DNA from: Petrosia ficiformis
Lineage: Eukaryota > Porifera > Demospongiae > Haplosclerida > Petrosiidae
Assembly: GCA_947044365.1 (NCBI GenBank)
Contig: OX345646.1
Span: 3,976,827-4,040,826 of the forward strand
DNA length: 64,000 nucleotides
Reading direction: 5' to 3'
Of this stretch, positions 34,518-46,867 are shown piece after piece; position 1 is the first letter of the stretch, and each line of letters starts with the position of its first letter. Made by a program: the position numbers and the translations under genes. The notes under the pieces were generated by a model, which was not told the origin of the DNA, made no database searches, and was given only the letters and a program-made list of their open reading frames with translations.

Positions 34518-36800
34518 TCAATAAGTAATATCTCTAGGATCCATACTATCTCTTAAAGAATGCCAATATGTCACCCATTCTCCTGGTTTCCTCATCACCT
34601 CTTCCCAGTGACTGATCTCTTTACCAATACAATCCATATACTCAGGTCGTTTAGTAACCCAATAGGGGATGGTCCCAGTCTGAAACCACCAAGTAATTGA
34701 TTACTACTACCACGATGAGAGTCCCATACTGTCACTTCCAGCACTCTTTTAGTCATCAGATCTTCTTTACTCACTTTCTCATAAATTAACTGTTCCTCCC
34801 AGATTGGAAATAATGTTCCTTGAAGAGCTTTAGTTTTACGTTTTGAAGAACTACTTTTGTCTGGTAATAAGTAGCATTTAACATAGGGGTCAATAGATGA
34901 TTTACCCTTTGGATGTGTCAAGTTTTTAGCTTGTTTAATACTTACAGACAGTGTATAGATTAATGGATTACTGGAATGAGGATTTACACACAATCCAATC
35001 TCTAGTTCACCTGTCGTTAGTTTACTTGTTTCTTTATCTCCAGAAGGTTGCTACAAATCAAAAAATGAAGATAATCAAATGTGTGTAATTAAAGGAAAGT
35101 ATAAATGAGACTATGTGTATAACACACATAGATTTATAATAACAAACACACACACAGACACACAAAGATACACAGGTACACAGAAACTGAGATACCAACA
35201 CACACGCACACACAAACACACTTACTCTATCCAATAGTGTATACCATTGTTGTGTGTTATTTAGATCCAGTGATGAAAGTGGTAAGTATATTTCTCCTAG
35301 AAACTGATTCCTACCAAACCTATCGTAATCCAATACACTCAACCATATAGTATGAGATGATATATCAGAACTAATAATTTTATACTGAGAGAGAGAGACA
35401 GAGAAAAAGAGAGACAGAGACAGAGAGACAGAGACAGACACAGAGACAGAGACAGAGACAGAGAGCTAAACAGAAAGCCAACAAAACTTAGGAAGTATAT
35501 ACTCTTCTTCTTACAAAATGGTAAAACAGTGAGTACCTATAAATACAGGTAAATTAGCTGATGAATAGAATAATGAAAGCACCATGCAATATTCCCAAAC
35601 CAATCACACATACAAACATTCATGTACAGATTATTGTATTTGTTCAAGATGAGCAAAATCAATTACACTGATAAGTTCTAATCATAAATAGGTTCTCAAC
35701 AATTCTTATTTGGTAGACTACTCAGTGGTATGTAGTATTATGTGTATATTCTATTAATTACAATGTACATCATTATGTACCTTCAATGTTTCATTATATA
35801 ATGGTCAAGTGTTTTCTTCTTAATGGACGTCTTTCTCTTGGAACGTTGACTCTTGTCAGGTAACAAATATGTCTTGATATAACTATAATAATAATTAAAC
35901 TTACTAACATGTACATGTACATAATTATGTGTATGTTTATACTTAATTTAATGTAAGCATTTGAATATTATAATACATTATGTACACTACATCATTTATA
36001 TGACTCATTCCCAAACTTTCATTCTATAGTTTTGAAATGTAATTATAAATAACAAGTAGAAAATAGTAAGTATTTTAATGTTCATGTGTTGGAGTGTCCT
36101 TAGAATATGGGAATTAATGAGGTCATACAATCAGATTATCCATTTAGAACACATTCAATATAACACATTATATGTGCACATAACATTATGTAATCATAAC
36201 TAATAATGTTTATCCTTAAATGCTTGCTGTTAGGCCATTTTGTATAGGAAACCTAATAAACTGATGAGGTATTCAGGTGGAGCAATACCGTATGCCGGGA
36301 AATGTTCGCAGTGGAATAGTTTCGTGAATTTCACGAATTTTACACTACTCGCAAAAATAAAAATCATGAAGATATGAGTGTGGTTGCAAGTAAACACCCC
36401 TCATGAATCGATTATGGCGTCATTGTATCATTACATCAAGTGAAATTCTGCTGTCCCAAGCCTACACGAAGCACTATCTTCAAGTGTCCCTTCTTCTGCC
36501 ATTGATTCATGTCCAACAACAGTCATTGAGGAACTGATCATTGCTACAGAATAGGGATCAGCATCATTTCCAGCTTCTCGCATGGAAGTCAATAGTTCAG
36601 GCCTCATTGCATCAGGAAACCAGACGTCTTTGTAGATATGCTCATACAGCTTTCACAAATAAACACTTGTGTCATTTTTGCACATTGAGTGCACACGTGG
36701 TTTGGCAGAGCTACTAAAACTGGAAGTGGGTGGTAAAATTGTGTGAAAATATAAATTCGCAAATACTCCAAAATAGGCCTTTCGCGAACATATTTCACCA
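33660..36800. repeat. Segmental duplication, copy 1 (partner 46868-49322)
   Basis: High identity across the tandem-C2 exons and their introns, including matching microsatellites. Copy 1 has about 500 extra bases at 36190-36715 relative to copy 2. The two copies are in the same orientation, about 13 kb apart, and enclose the POT and ROCO genes. Confidence 0.85.
35385..35470. repeat. (GA)n/(CAGA)n tract serving as polypyrimidine tract
   Basis: GAGAGA/CAGAGA repeats lie immediately upstream, on the minus strand, of the acceptor of the C2A exon ending at 35384. Read in the transcribed sense they are CT-rich, so a microsatellite supplies the polypyrimidine tract. The same arrangement exists at 48415-48495. 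Confidence 0.7.
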
Positions 36801-36820
36801 CTTGTTCTTCCTGGATAATA
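36290..36820. mobile_element. Possible MITE in copy 1 of the duplication
   Basis: Starts near GTATGCCGGGAAATGTTCGC and ends near AAGTGG-like inverse CCACTTGTTCTTCCTGGATA, with internal TTCGTGAATTTCACGAA palindrome. The inverted ends match only partly. The right portion also occurs at 49222-49322. Confidence 0.3.
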
Positions 36821-37164
36821 CATATATATAAATAATAATATTGGGAATAAGAATTTAAAGGTACTAAAGGCAGTAAATTTCAAAAGGTCCCATTTGATAT
36901 CCACACATGTTCACATATAATTATACATATAAATGTACTCACAAATCAGAGAATCCATTTTTATCAGCAGCAGCTAGTCCTCTAGCTCTATTAACATGTA
37001 TTAATAACTGACCATGTTGTAACTCAACTCCTTCACCGCTAATATCATAATCTCCTTTATTCAGTTCCATAGTACTACCAATACGTACTAAACTACCAAA
37101 ACTACTAGTGTGTGATAACTATAATGAAAGAAGTTAATATAACCAATCAACAAGTATAATGTAT

Positions 37165-37710
37165 ATGTATATCAAGTTAGATCAATAGATACATCTACAT
37201 GTAGATAGATCTAGATAGATAGATAGATATTTAGATTAAACAAAAGTAATAAAATACATATATATAAACATAATATACACATACATTATGTAGATACACA
37301 CTCAATATACAATACCCGGTATATGCATGTATGTATGTATCTATGATGTATGTACATATGTATATATATGTATGTATGTATGCATGTACGTATATCTATG
37401 TATGTATGCATGTAGTTAACGTATCTATATATATAATTATATACATATATATATATATGCATGCATGTATATATGTATGTAGGTATGTATTTATGTATGT
37501 ATGTATTTATGTATGTACGTATGTATGTATGTATATATGCATGTGTTATACACAGTATAATTATATGCATGTATGTATGTATGTGTATATATGTATGTAT
37601 GTATGTATATATGTACGTATGTATGCATGTATGTATTATGTATACATGCATATATGCATATATGTATGTATGTATGTATGAGTGTATATGTATGTGTATG
37701 GGAATGTATT
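37165..37710. repeat. Long ATGT/GTAT-type tetranucleotide microsatellite
   Basis: About 400 bases are dominated by (TATG)n and variants (ATGC, ACGT), preceded by (GATA)n near 37205-37230. Open frames on both strands here are low-complexity artefacts. Confidence 0.9.
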
Positions 37711-38590
37711 GATAAGTAAGTACTTAAAATATAATACTAGTTTTCAATTCATTTCGATATTGCTATGAACATAATAATTATAATTATGCATTGTAATTTA
37801 TTATCTAATATTATATACCGGGGGTACTGCTTTCTGTCATAGTTCTCCTTGCTGCATGCTATCACAGGAATGTGCCTGTAATAACTATAACTCCAGTATT
37901 AATACACTTATAACAGATCCATCATGGCTTGCAAGTGTTATGCTGTTGAAATATTACTAATAATGTGGCAAATTTTATGTGAATGGTTGGACGATACAAA
38001 AGAAGGTCTACAATAAAATTTAAGGGAAACTAGCAATTTGCAGAAGTATAATTCAATTCAGTGCATTAGGTCTGTGTCTCCATGCATTGTTTTATTGCCA
38101 TGTACAGTGAATTTGGCTTAATTGTTTTAAGTAATTAATTTCAAATAATTATGAAACTCTGACCCATAAAAAAGAAACATACATTATATAAACTTGTTGA
38201 TATTCTGAGAAATTGTTTAGCTATAGATTTTTCACACCTATGTTTATCATTGTTAGTTAGTTTGGGATAATGTAAACTGACTTTCACTTCTGCATTAAAG
38301 TATATATACTAGTACTGTTATTATGCAGCCAATAACTGAAACTAATTTATAATTATAAAACAACACTTATAGACTAAATAACTCTGTCTAATGTACATGT
38401 ACATAATAGTTGTAATGTATAGTGCAGTATATTATAAATGCTATAGTACTGGTTATATTATAAATGCTGGCTAAAATTATTATACATTTTAACATTGTTA
38501 TGATATAAATATAACAAACACATTAGATAAATAGGTATACATTATGATAATTAATTTACAATTTAGATACTTCCTTTTCAGTTGTTGAAG
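37711..38590. other. Upstream region of the POT gene
   Basis: AT-rich. A consensus acceptor (CTTCCTTTTCAG) ends at 38580, suggesting a 5' non-coding exon upstream, which I could not locate. Confidence 0.45.
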
Positions 38591-40246
38591 ATGTGCCATT
38601 CATTGAAGTGTTACTCTGAATTCAAATCACGTTGTCCTTCCCTTCCAGCATGGATACTTGTATTATGTCAAGTAGTTTCAGGACTGTGTTTTCATTTAGG
38701 ACTTTATGCTATCTATGATATGCTCACAATACCTGAAAGTCCTTCATGTTGGGCAGTTGTACCTGAAACATACAGAGTGGCTCATTTTATAGCTCCAGGT
38801 ATGTTCTTTAATCTTACAGCACCCTTACTTGGTTGGATATCTGATACTTTTATTGGTAGAGAGAAAGCTATCAATTTGAGTATATGGTCATGTTGGTTTG
38901 GTACTCTATTACAGTGTATCAGTTATTGTATTCAGTATGGATCATGTGGGCTACTTGTTAATATAGCAAAGTATGGAATATCAAGTATAGCATTAGTTTT
39001 CATTATTATTGGGAGTACAGCTTATTCAACCAATGTACTAGCATATGGTTTGGATCAATTGATGGATAAACCTAGTGCACAGATTAGGTCATTTGTACAT
39101 TGGCTTGCGTGGGGAATGATTGTCGGTTCAGTAGTAGGTTATTTGTTGCATTCAAGTGCTAATAATAGGGTCAGATACTCATTAAAAATCCAAATTTTTG
39201 CCATTTTGACATTCTTCACAATATCATTAACTCTAATATTGAAACTAAGAACTGGACATATGTTTGAGGCAAACAATTTACTGCACAAAAATCCTTACAA
39301 GATAATTTTGGAGGTAATTAAGTATGCTTGGAATAATAAGTGTCCTGAGAATAGGAGTGCTCTGACATACTGGGAGAATGAAATACCAAGTAGAATTGAC
39401 TTAGAGAAAAAGAAGTATGGAGGACCATTTCTCGAAGAAGTAGTGGAAGATGTTAAGACATTTTGGAGGATAGTTGCTATGCTGTTAGCCACTGCTGGTT
39501 TTCATATCCCTATTTATTTGGTGGTAATGTCTACAGGAGATTATATGCAATACCTCACAGGTGCTAATAGTGATAATCATTCTTTCTGGTTAAGGAATAC
39601 TTTCTATTATGGTATACTCATTTTCATTCCTATAGTAGAATTTGTAATAATCCCATTGTTTCCAAAAATTGAATATTTCCTTTTGAATTCTGTAAGAATG
39701 ATTGGTGTAGCTTATGTTCTACTTCTAGTATCAATGCTCTTTATGATTATCATTGATGTGATCGGTAATTACCAAACTCCTGGAGAAGTTACATGTCCCC
39801 TGAGGTACTTTGATTATGATCCTGAACTCAACCTCTCTTATCTTGTATACATTATTCCATTAGCAATATTGAGCATTGTAATGACAATTGGTTCTGTATA
39901 TGTATTTGAATTCATATGCAGTCAAGCTCCTATATACATGAGTGGAATTTTGACTGGAGTTTATTGGTTTCTTTTAACAACATTTTACAGTATTGGAGCA
40001 CTTACTGAACTACCATTTGTATTAACTACTCTACAAGGACCTGGAAAACTATCATGTTTGTTTTGGAACCTGTTTCTACAGTTAGTTATTTCACTTCTGG
40101 GTTTCGTTCTTTATTGCTGCATTGCAAAATGGTACCAGCAGAGACAAAGAGGAGACAATTATTATGCTAGGAATGTTATTGAAGAAGTATATGAAAAAAT
40201 GTTACAAGAAGAATCATGGAGTGACAGTATCACAATATCTAATTAA
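38591..40246 (+). CDS. POT/PTR2 (SLC15-like) peptide transporter family protein
   Basis: A single-exon frame of 551 codons from ATG 38591. It has about twelve hydrophobic segments and POT-family landmarks: LLGWISDTFIGREKAI after the second helix (the GxxxD..xGR/K loop), a cytosolic stretch with RIDLEKKKYGGPFLEEVVEDVKTF that closely resembles the KYGGPFTEEQVEDVKTF motif of invertebrate POT proteins, and FEFICSQAPIYMSGILTGVYW near helix 10. POT proteins carry di/tripeptides or related solutes with protons across the plasma membrane. The ExxER motif expected in helix 1 is absent (the helix reads LVLCQVVSGLCFHLGLYAI), so proton coupling or substrate may differ. A decayed inverted copy lies just downstream, and more fragments lie at 56.7 and 59 kb. 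Confidence 0.85.
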   Translation: MCHSLKCYSEFKSRCPSLPAWILVLCQVVSGLCFHLGLYAIYDMLTIPESPSCWAVVPETYRVAHFIAPGMFFNLTAPLLGWISDTFIGREKAINLSIWSCWFGTLLQCISYCIQYGSCGLLVNIAKYGISSIALVFIIIGSTAYSTNVLAYGLDQLMDKPSAQIRSFVHWLAWGMIVGSVVGYLLHSSANNRVRYSLKIQIFAILTFFTISLTLILKLRTGHMFEANNLLHKNPYKIILEVIKYAWNNKCPENRSALTYWENEIPSRIDLEKKKYGGPFLEEVVEDVKTFWRIVAMLLATAGFHIPIYLVVMSTGDYMQYLTGANSDNHSFWLRNTFYYGILIFIPIVEFVIIPLFPKIEYFLLNSVRMIGVAYVLLLVSMLFMIIIDVIGNYQTPGEVTCPLRYFDYDPELNLSYLVYIIPLAILSIVMTIGSVYVFEFICSQAPIYMSGILTGVYWFLLTTFYSIGALTELPFVLTTLQGPGKLSCLFWNLFLQLVISLLGFVLYCCIAKWYQQRQRGDNYYARNVIEEVYEKMLQEESWSDSITISN

Positions 40247-40904
40247 TTATTGCACTATAATCATTCATTGTATTATTTAACACAGTACACACTTTTGTTA
40301 AGCAAAATAAATTTCAAAGTAAGTGTAACATCCTTTTTGTAACAAATTTGCATTATGCAGGTAATAAATATAACAGTTATTATTATGGTTCTGTACATAA
40401 GCGATATAATAGGTGTGTGCTTTCCTTGTGCTTTAATACTGCTATGAATAAGTTATAAAAGAAATATTACTTCAAGGCTTTCTTCAGCTATGTACAAAAG
40501 CTCTCATCATCACCTGTTTATAATTAAAATTTGAATAGGGTCTGTTTGTAGTTGCAAAATTCTGATTTCAGATGTAGTTTTACATTTTCACATATATAGA
40601 TGCTCAATAAAAAAAATTACAAATAAATATGAATAACATATTAATGTCAGACCTATATCAAAGACGCACATGCTTCTGCACATACATTAATTCACACAAA
40701 AATCATATATACAATCTTAAGAATAAATATCCTTTGTTTACATAATAACTAAAAAGAACAATCGAACTACAATGCTACAGTAGCTTATAATTATTTAGAT
40801 ATTGTGATACTATAACCCAGGCAGGGTTCAATCTGCTATAGGGGGGTGGAAGCCTATCCCTCAAAAGGCTTAGCTTCCCCCCAAAAACATTATATAAACA
40901 CTGC

Positions 40905-41842
40905 CAGTATAGTACTTTCTCATATATTTCTTCAATAACTTCTGAAACATAATACTGGTCTCCCCTTTGTCTTTAACAGCAAAGATCCACAAGAGGGAAA
41001 TAACTAACTGTAAAAACAGGGTCCAAAACAAACATGATATTTATAGTTTTCCAGGTCCTTGTAGAGTGGTTAATACAAACGGTAGTTTAATAAGTACTCC
41101 AATATAGTAAAATGTTGTTAAAAGACATCAGTCAAAATTCTACTCATGTATATAGGAACTTAAACATCAAATTGATATACTGAACTAATTATCGATATAT
41201 TCGCATCAATACTAGAAGGAGAATATAAGCTAAAATGAATCATTCAATTTTTGGAATTATTACAAATTCAAGTTGAGGAATGAAAATGCGTATATATACC
41301 AAAATAGGGTATTCCATATCCATAGTAATTAGTGTCACTATGAGGTATTGCATGTAATCTTCTGTAGACATTATTACCAAAATGATAGGAATATGAATAT
41401 GTAAAGATTTTTATGCAGTAGATTGCTTGCCTCAAACATATGTCCAGTTCTTAGTTTCAGTATTAGAGTTAAATAATGAGGAATATCAAAATGGTAAAAA
41501 AAATGACATGATTTGTGCACCAGCTTTACCATTAGCTGGTGTAAACCATGTATGCTAGTACATTGGTTAAAAAACCTGTACACTCCCATTCAGTAATGCT
41601 ACACTTGATATCCCGCTATATTAACTGATATTCCACATGTTCCATACTGAATATAATAACTGATATACACTGTAATATAGTATCGAATCAAGATGGCCAT
41701 AAACTGAAATTGATAGCTTTCTCTCTACCAATAAAAGCCAACAAGTAATGTGTGCTGTAAGATTAAAGAACATACCTGGAGCTATAAAATAAGCCACTCT
41801 GTATGTTTCAGGTACACCTGCCTAACATGAAGGACTCTCTGG
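40905..41842 (-). pseudogene. Inverted, decayed copy of the POT transporter
   Basis: On the minus strand the sequence follows the gene at 38591-40246 from about codon 50 (PSCW/TYRVAHFIAPGMFFNLTA) to near its C terminus (a VIEEIYEK-like stretch at about 40905). Large internal deletions, stops and shifts are present. It faces its parent across a spacer of about 660 bases, making a large imperfect palindrome. Confidence 0.8.
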
Positions 41843-42123
41843 TTTTATAAGGATATCAAATATATATAATAGCATAACTGAATAGTACTCGTCAGATAAA
41901 TAGAATGGTAGTGTCTAACTCTTTTAAAATAAGGATTAACAAGGAATATGTGTGGTCATTAATACTTGAAAGATTCACAGACACCATAAGATATTTGTTG
42001 AACATTCATACATAGCTAGTAAGTATTTCAAATAGTAATTGATTTGATTGTGAATAACAACATTTAAGTCACAAGTGATGAAAACAAATTAAAAGAGAAT
42101 GTAATTGTCTTGCTGTAGAAAAT

Positions 42124-45100
42124 TCAGTTGACTCTTTGCAAAGCATAAATTAATTTGGTCTTTGTAGGAGGTCCACAGTCATCAATGACGTCATTATTCA
42201 ACCAACGCACAATCATCTCTCTCTTACAATCATCCACTTTAGCATTTTCTTGTGCAATTTTTTGGAGGATGCTGTAGTGAATTCCTAATTGAAGTCCCAG
42301 ATTCAACCAGTCATTTTGATACTTTAAAAAGTTGATTACATCTCGCAAGTGTAACAAATCTATGACATTATAAAATAACCATTACTATAAACTTATAGGG
42401 CACTATCATAATTATATACACTATGCTACCATGGTAACCGTTTGATGAGGTTAGGTATATATTTTGCATATATACCTAATGAAACATTTAATTGTTATAT
42501 TATAGAAGCCATGTTTAGTTGGTGTATTGCCTCTTGCTTGTTATTATCATGGTTAGCATGTTACATAACAATCTTACAAGTACTCATCACCAACATTACA
42601 ATGGCATTTATTAGACCTCTATATATTATACCATGGTACGTGGGCGATCACCATAGTAAACTTTGATGTACCGCAGGAATGTTATATGCCCATAACCTAC
42701 CTCCAGACAGAAAGATATCCATTACATAACTAAAAACACTATTATGGGTGTTAATTGTAAATGTGTAGTTTATGGATGCAAACCTGCTTGTATATATGAG
42801 TATTAATGTGACATGCAGTATGTATGAATAGTGTTATAATCTGTATGCACATACATTGTGCTTTGATAATTATTCCAATATAAAAGTAAAATATTGGATG
42901 TCGATTTGTTGAATGGTTCAGAAGGATGCAGTTTCACCTTGCATATAGTATAATATAATTTTCAGCCTTCAATGATAATATTATAGTCTTATATGTTTCA
43001 CTTTATGTCATCCATTGCTACCTTGCTTTTCCTGTATGACATGTAGTTTATTCGCAGTTTATTCTTTTGCTCTAAGTATCTGCTTGTTTTTGCTGCATTG
43101 CACAGTACAATGTGGAAAATACTGCACTGTCGGTGCCTGTGATCACACCCATACAGTCACTTTAAATAGTTATACATGTAATCATACTATACAGTGTATA
43201 CATTATGTTGGTGATAATTACTTATTATATGCATTAATGTAATACTGTGGTTTCTACAATGTTCAATTTTCATTTTGATTAAAATTTGACTTACTGAGAT
43301 CCCCATCTGGTAAAGGACTGAGTTCTTTAGTTAATGTGTGCCTGTCACGAATATAATCTGTTGAAATTATATAAAAACAATATTTAGATTAACTTGTGTT
43401 CGCACGAATTTTTATTAATTTTTAATCATAAACACAAATTGAATTTACCAAACAGATTAGCAAGCTGAGCAATAGTAAGTAAGTGTACATATAATTATAC
43501 CATGACAATTGCAAAACTACTTTTGATTTTTATAACAACTATAAAGGATGGGCATCCTATTATGTGTTAACTATGTTTATCATATGATACATACCTATGA
43601 GGGTGATATCGTCTAATGAAGTATTGAAAAGGAGTACCGTGTTCTGTTAATAAATGAAAGAAACGTTATTGCCACAATATATATACCTGTGTACATTTAG
43701 GCCTGTACCTGTTATCTTGTACACATATGTACATTATACACACGAAATGATATTCACATGACTTTGTATAGTCAACTGAATTCATATATGAAATTATTGT
43801 GTATACCACAAACACAAACAAAGGTATGGTATAAGTGATGGATCATAATGGAGGTCAAGCAGATAGCTATACTCTAACATATAATTATAATTATGTTAGA
43901 ATACACAGTAGGCTGGCAGTACACTTATATAATGTATGTTAGTTACCATGGTCAATAAGCTTATCAAAATAATACTGAGTAATTTATTCTATATTTGCTA
44001 GAGTAAATCAATTCTGTAGTACAGCTGTACTCTAACAGATGCACAAGATGCCTTTTACACAAGAGGGTATAATGTGTGATTATTGTAAAGACTGCTATAT
44101 ATAGTAACCATGATAAGATACGCCATTATAGTAATAATTATACAGAATACAATAATAAACTACAGTAGCCACAGTTGTTTTCTACAAGAATAACAAAGGT
44201 TTAAACTTACAAAAATGTTTCTTTTCCCAAATATTGAAAATCTATTCGCTATCCTCTTCAAGTCTGAATATGTCAAACCATATTTAACAGGGGATGCGAA
44301 ATAAAACTGTGAAGTAAGTGTTTGAATGATATGCTCTGGAATCGTCAATGAAAGGTATTCATCGGTTTTAAATAAAATAATCAGTAACTCGGTGGTTAAA
44401 CAGCAGTATGGTTCGGCTGGCAACAGATCATTGCATTCCATGCATTCTTGGCCTTCAGAATCAACTACACCCTTCTTGACAATAACAGCTCTTGTTATAT
44501 CTTCCATAGCATAAAATATATAGTCCGATAATTTGAAACGTGGTTGAATGTATTGAGGAGTGAGCACACCTTCATTCACTTCCAGATATGAACAAAATTC
44601 ATCTTTGATAGCCATTATTGTGGAAATAATAGAGCTACGATGTTCAGCCATTTCTTTGTGTTTACTTTGTTTCCATTTCATACATACCATAAGACAGTTA
44701 GAGTTGTACTTCATTTCAACCACTGTTTCCACGAAATCATCATTTATCCAGTAGAGGCCCCTTCTCCATACATGGCACCTCCTAGAGAGCTCTGGATGGG
44801 TCTTACACATGCCTTTAACAGTTGGTAAAGAGTAGTGTTTAGCTAAACGAATAAACAGTACCTGCTGGAATCGTACAGGGAAATACGTACAAGGATTACT
44901 ACACACAAGACACCAAATAAACTGAAAAGTAGAAGGAAAATGACATGGTGACTCATTATTTATCAGTGACGGAAAGAATAGGTGTGAATTTTTGTAACAG
45001 ACAAATCATGTTGTATGGGATTGGAGTTACTAAATATCTGACATAGTTCGTAAGCACTCATTACACTAGCCAGGACTTCGGGAATATGCTGCGGGAACAT

Positions 45101-46726
45101 AGTTTGCAGAGAAGACATTGGAGCAATACCGATATTACTCACTAACATGTGATGTCGATGAAGGGATTCGGGAGCAAAGAGAGTACCATACACTTCATGA
45201 ATCAGTGATTTAATGTCTATGACTACCCAGCTTCTTCCAAGATCATTTCTGTCACGCAGAAAAATAACGAACCCTCTATCTGCTAAAAGAGATAATAAAT
45301 TTGTTAGTTTCACTTGATCTGTTGGAATAAATGAATGTTGGCTGTTTTGTATTTGTGTTATGAGGAAATTTAAAGAGCAGTATTTGCACTTCACATTCTT
45401 CTTCAAATATGCATACAGAACATGACATGTGTAATCAATACCAATTGAAGAGGTACTAAGAATGGGGAGATAGGTGAGCAAAAGTTTCTGGATAAAATTA
45501 TTCATCTGGATAGAATTTACTTTTCGACAGTCCATGAACAGGAAGCCCATACTCTGAATAGAATTACAGCATGACAGAGAAAGTGCCTTTTCCATAATGC
45601 TTTGTTTCCTACTTTGTTCATCTTCTGACACAAGATCAGCATGACTTCCAATGATCAAAAGACGAGACTTTCTTTTTGGTTTATAAGATACATTTTGGAT
45701 GAAACCTGCCCAATAGTGGATTTGCTCAATGATGTAATCTTCACTCAAACTGATGTCGATGACTAGAATGAACACTGCAGCTGAAGTTTTCATAGCATTC
45801 TCTAATACAGCAGCATGGGATGAATAATACTCAGGCTGTCCAGCTAAGTCATATAGGATCAAGTTACCTACCTCATGACTTTCTATACATGATGGAATGA
45901 TGCCAGCTGTGTGTAACTCCACACCCTTAATGTTGCCAAACTTATCGGTAAATACTAAATTAGCATTCCGAGACCTTACTGTTATAATTCTAGCAAGAGA
46001 ACTTTTACCTGCTTCTTTGTTACCGAGAAGAAATACTCGAGCATAAGTATCAACTGTATTTTCAAGCCGACTGATTTCATAACATTCTGAGAGTTGAATT
46101 GCTGAGAGCTCCTGTTTAGTGCTACTACGTGCCCATTCACTGGGTGTACATCCCCAAACATCAATGAAAGCAGGATCTATTTTTCCTGTTGTGAGTAAGT
46201 ACTGAACTAATTCAGTATGCCCACTGCCACAGGCCAAGTGTAGTGGATTGTGTCGATTTGTGTCAAGTTTAGATGGGTCACACCCTAGCTCTTCAACAAA
46301 ATACTCTACCACATTTGTGTGGCCATTTGTTGCTGCCCAATGGATGGCAGTCCATTTGTTCTTTGTAAGTCTCATTGGATCACAACTGTGTTCTCCAATC
46401 AAATATTTCACTGTCTGTAATTTACCATATCGGGCAGCATAATGCAGAGGTGTACTCCCACGGTTGTTTGGGAACTCTGGATCGCATTTGTAGTCTTTTA
46501 TGAGGATTTCTGCTACATCAGACCAATCATTCTTTGCAGCTAGATGGAGCAATGATACATCAGTGATGTGGAGAACTCCGTTAGTGTCTCTTGATTCGGT
46601 TTTAACGCTCGCTGGATTGTTATATAATCTAAGTAGTTGCAATGATTTCGATAACTTCCCATTATGAAAGGCAGTAATCAGTCTCCGTTTCACTAGATGT
46701 CCACCTAAACGTTGACGAGCACTCAT
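42124..46726 (-). CDS. ROCO GTPase: ankyrin-Roc-COR-Death domain protein
   Basis: Exons on the minus strand: 44211-46726, 43595-43643, 43295-43357, 42124-42359, with fitting phases. From ATG 46726: ankyrin repeats at residues ~55-205 (LLHLAA, TPLHYAA, TAIHWAA, NPLHLAC). The Roc GTPase follows, with P-loop GNKEAGKSS (235-243), switch DLAGQPEYY (293-301) and GSHAD (360-364, the specificity position). After this come a COR region and a long region containing FPVRFQQVLFIRLAKHY. The last exon is a Death domain (DWLNLGLQLGIHYSILQKI, then MIVRWLNND). Death domains assemble apoptosis and immune signalling complexes. The order ANK-Roc-COR-Death is that of DAPK1 without its kinase. One base appears missing near 44985-44995: the frame ends at 44963 and resumes one frame over. 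Confidence 0.8.
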
Positions 46727-46867
46727 TCTGTTTGTTGATCTTCACGTTAGCCTTGTGAAGAAAGTCCTGATCAAGCATTTTGTATTCTAAATTATGACGC
46801 AATAAGGCTGAGAAATTACTATGACGTTCACTTTACTGAATAACAATTGTAGCCCATCGTACTTTGC
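46727..46867. other. Putative promoter side of the ROCO gene
   Basis: Short spacer between the ROCO start and the duplicated block; no defined motif seen. Confidence 0.3.

Larger units (their letters stand above)
34518..37118 (-). pseudogene. Tandem-C2 (synaptotagmin-like) gene, copy 1
   Basis: Exons on the minus strand are 36943-37118, 35781-35882, 35226-35384 and 34518-35050. They encode C2A (HVNRARGLAAADKNGFSD, then [11 protein letters not shown], then LDYDRFGRNQFLGEIYLPL) and C2B (KGKSSIDPYVKCYLLPDK, LEVTVWDSHRGSSNQLLGG). The C2B ending matches synaptotagmin-like (Slp) proteins, which bind membranes and Rab effectors in secretion. Relative to copy 2, one base is missing in the 35781-35882 exon (near 35804) and several bases near 34655, both breaking the frame. 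No N-terminal Rab-binding region was found. Either this copy is dead or the assembly has indel errors. Confidence 0.75.

Noticed and set aside
37286..37712. Long open frames on both strands in the ATGT repeat
   Set aside because: Translation is pure low-complexity (YVCMYV-type) from a tetranucleotide microsatellite; no gene.
45982..46164. Second minus-strand ORF within the ROCO gene
   Set aside because: It overlaps the Roc coding frame out of phase and has no independent features.
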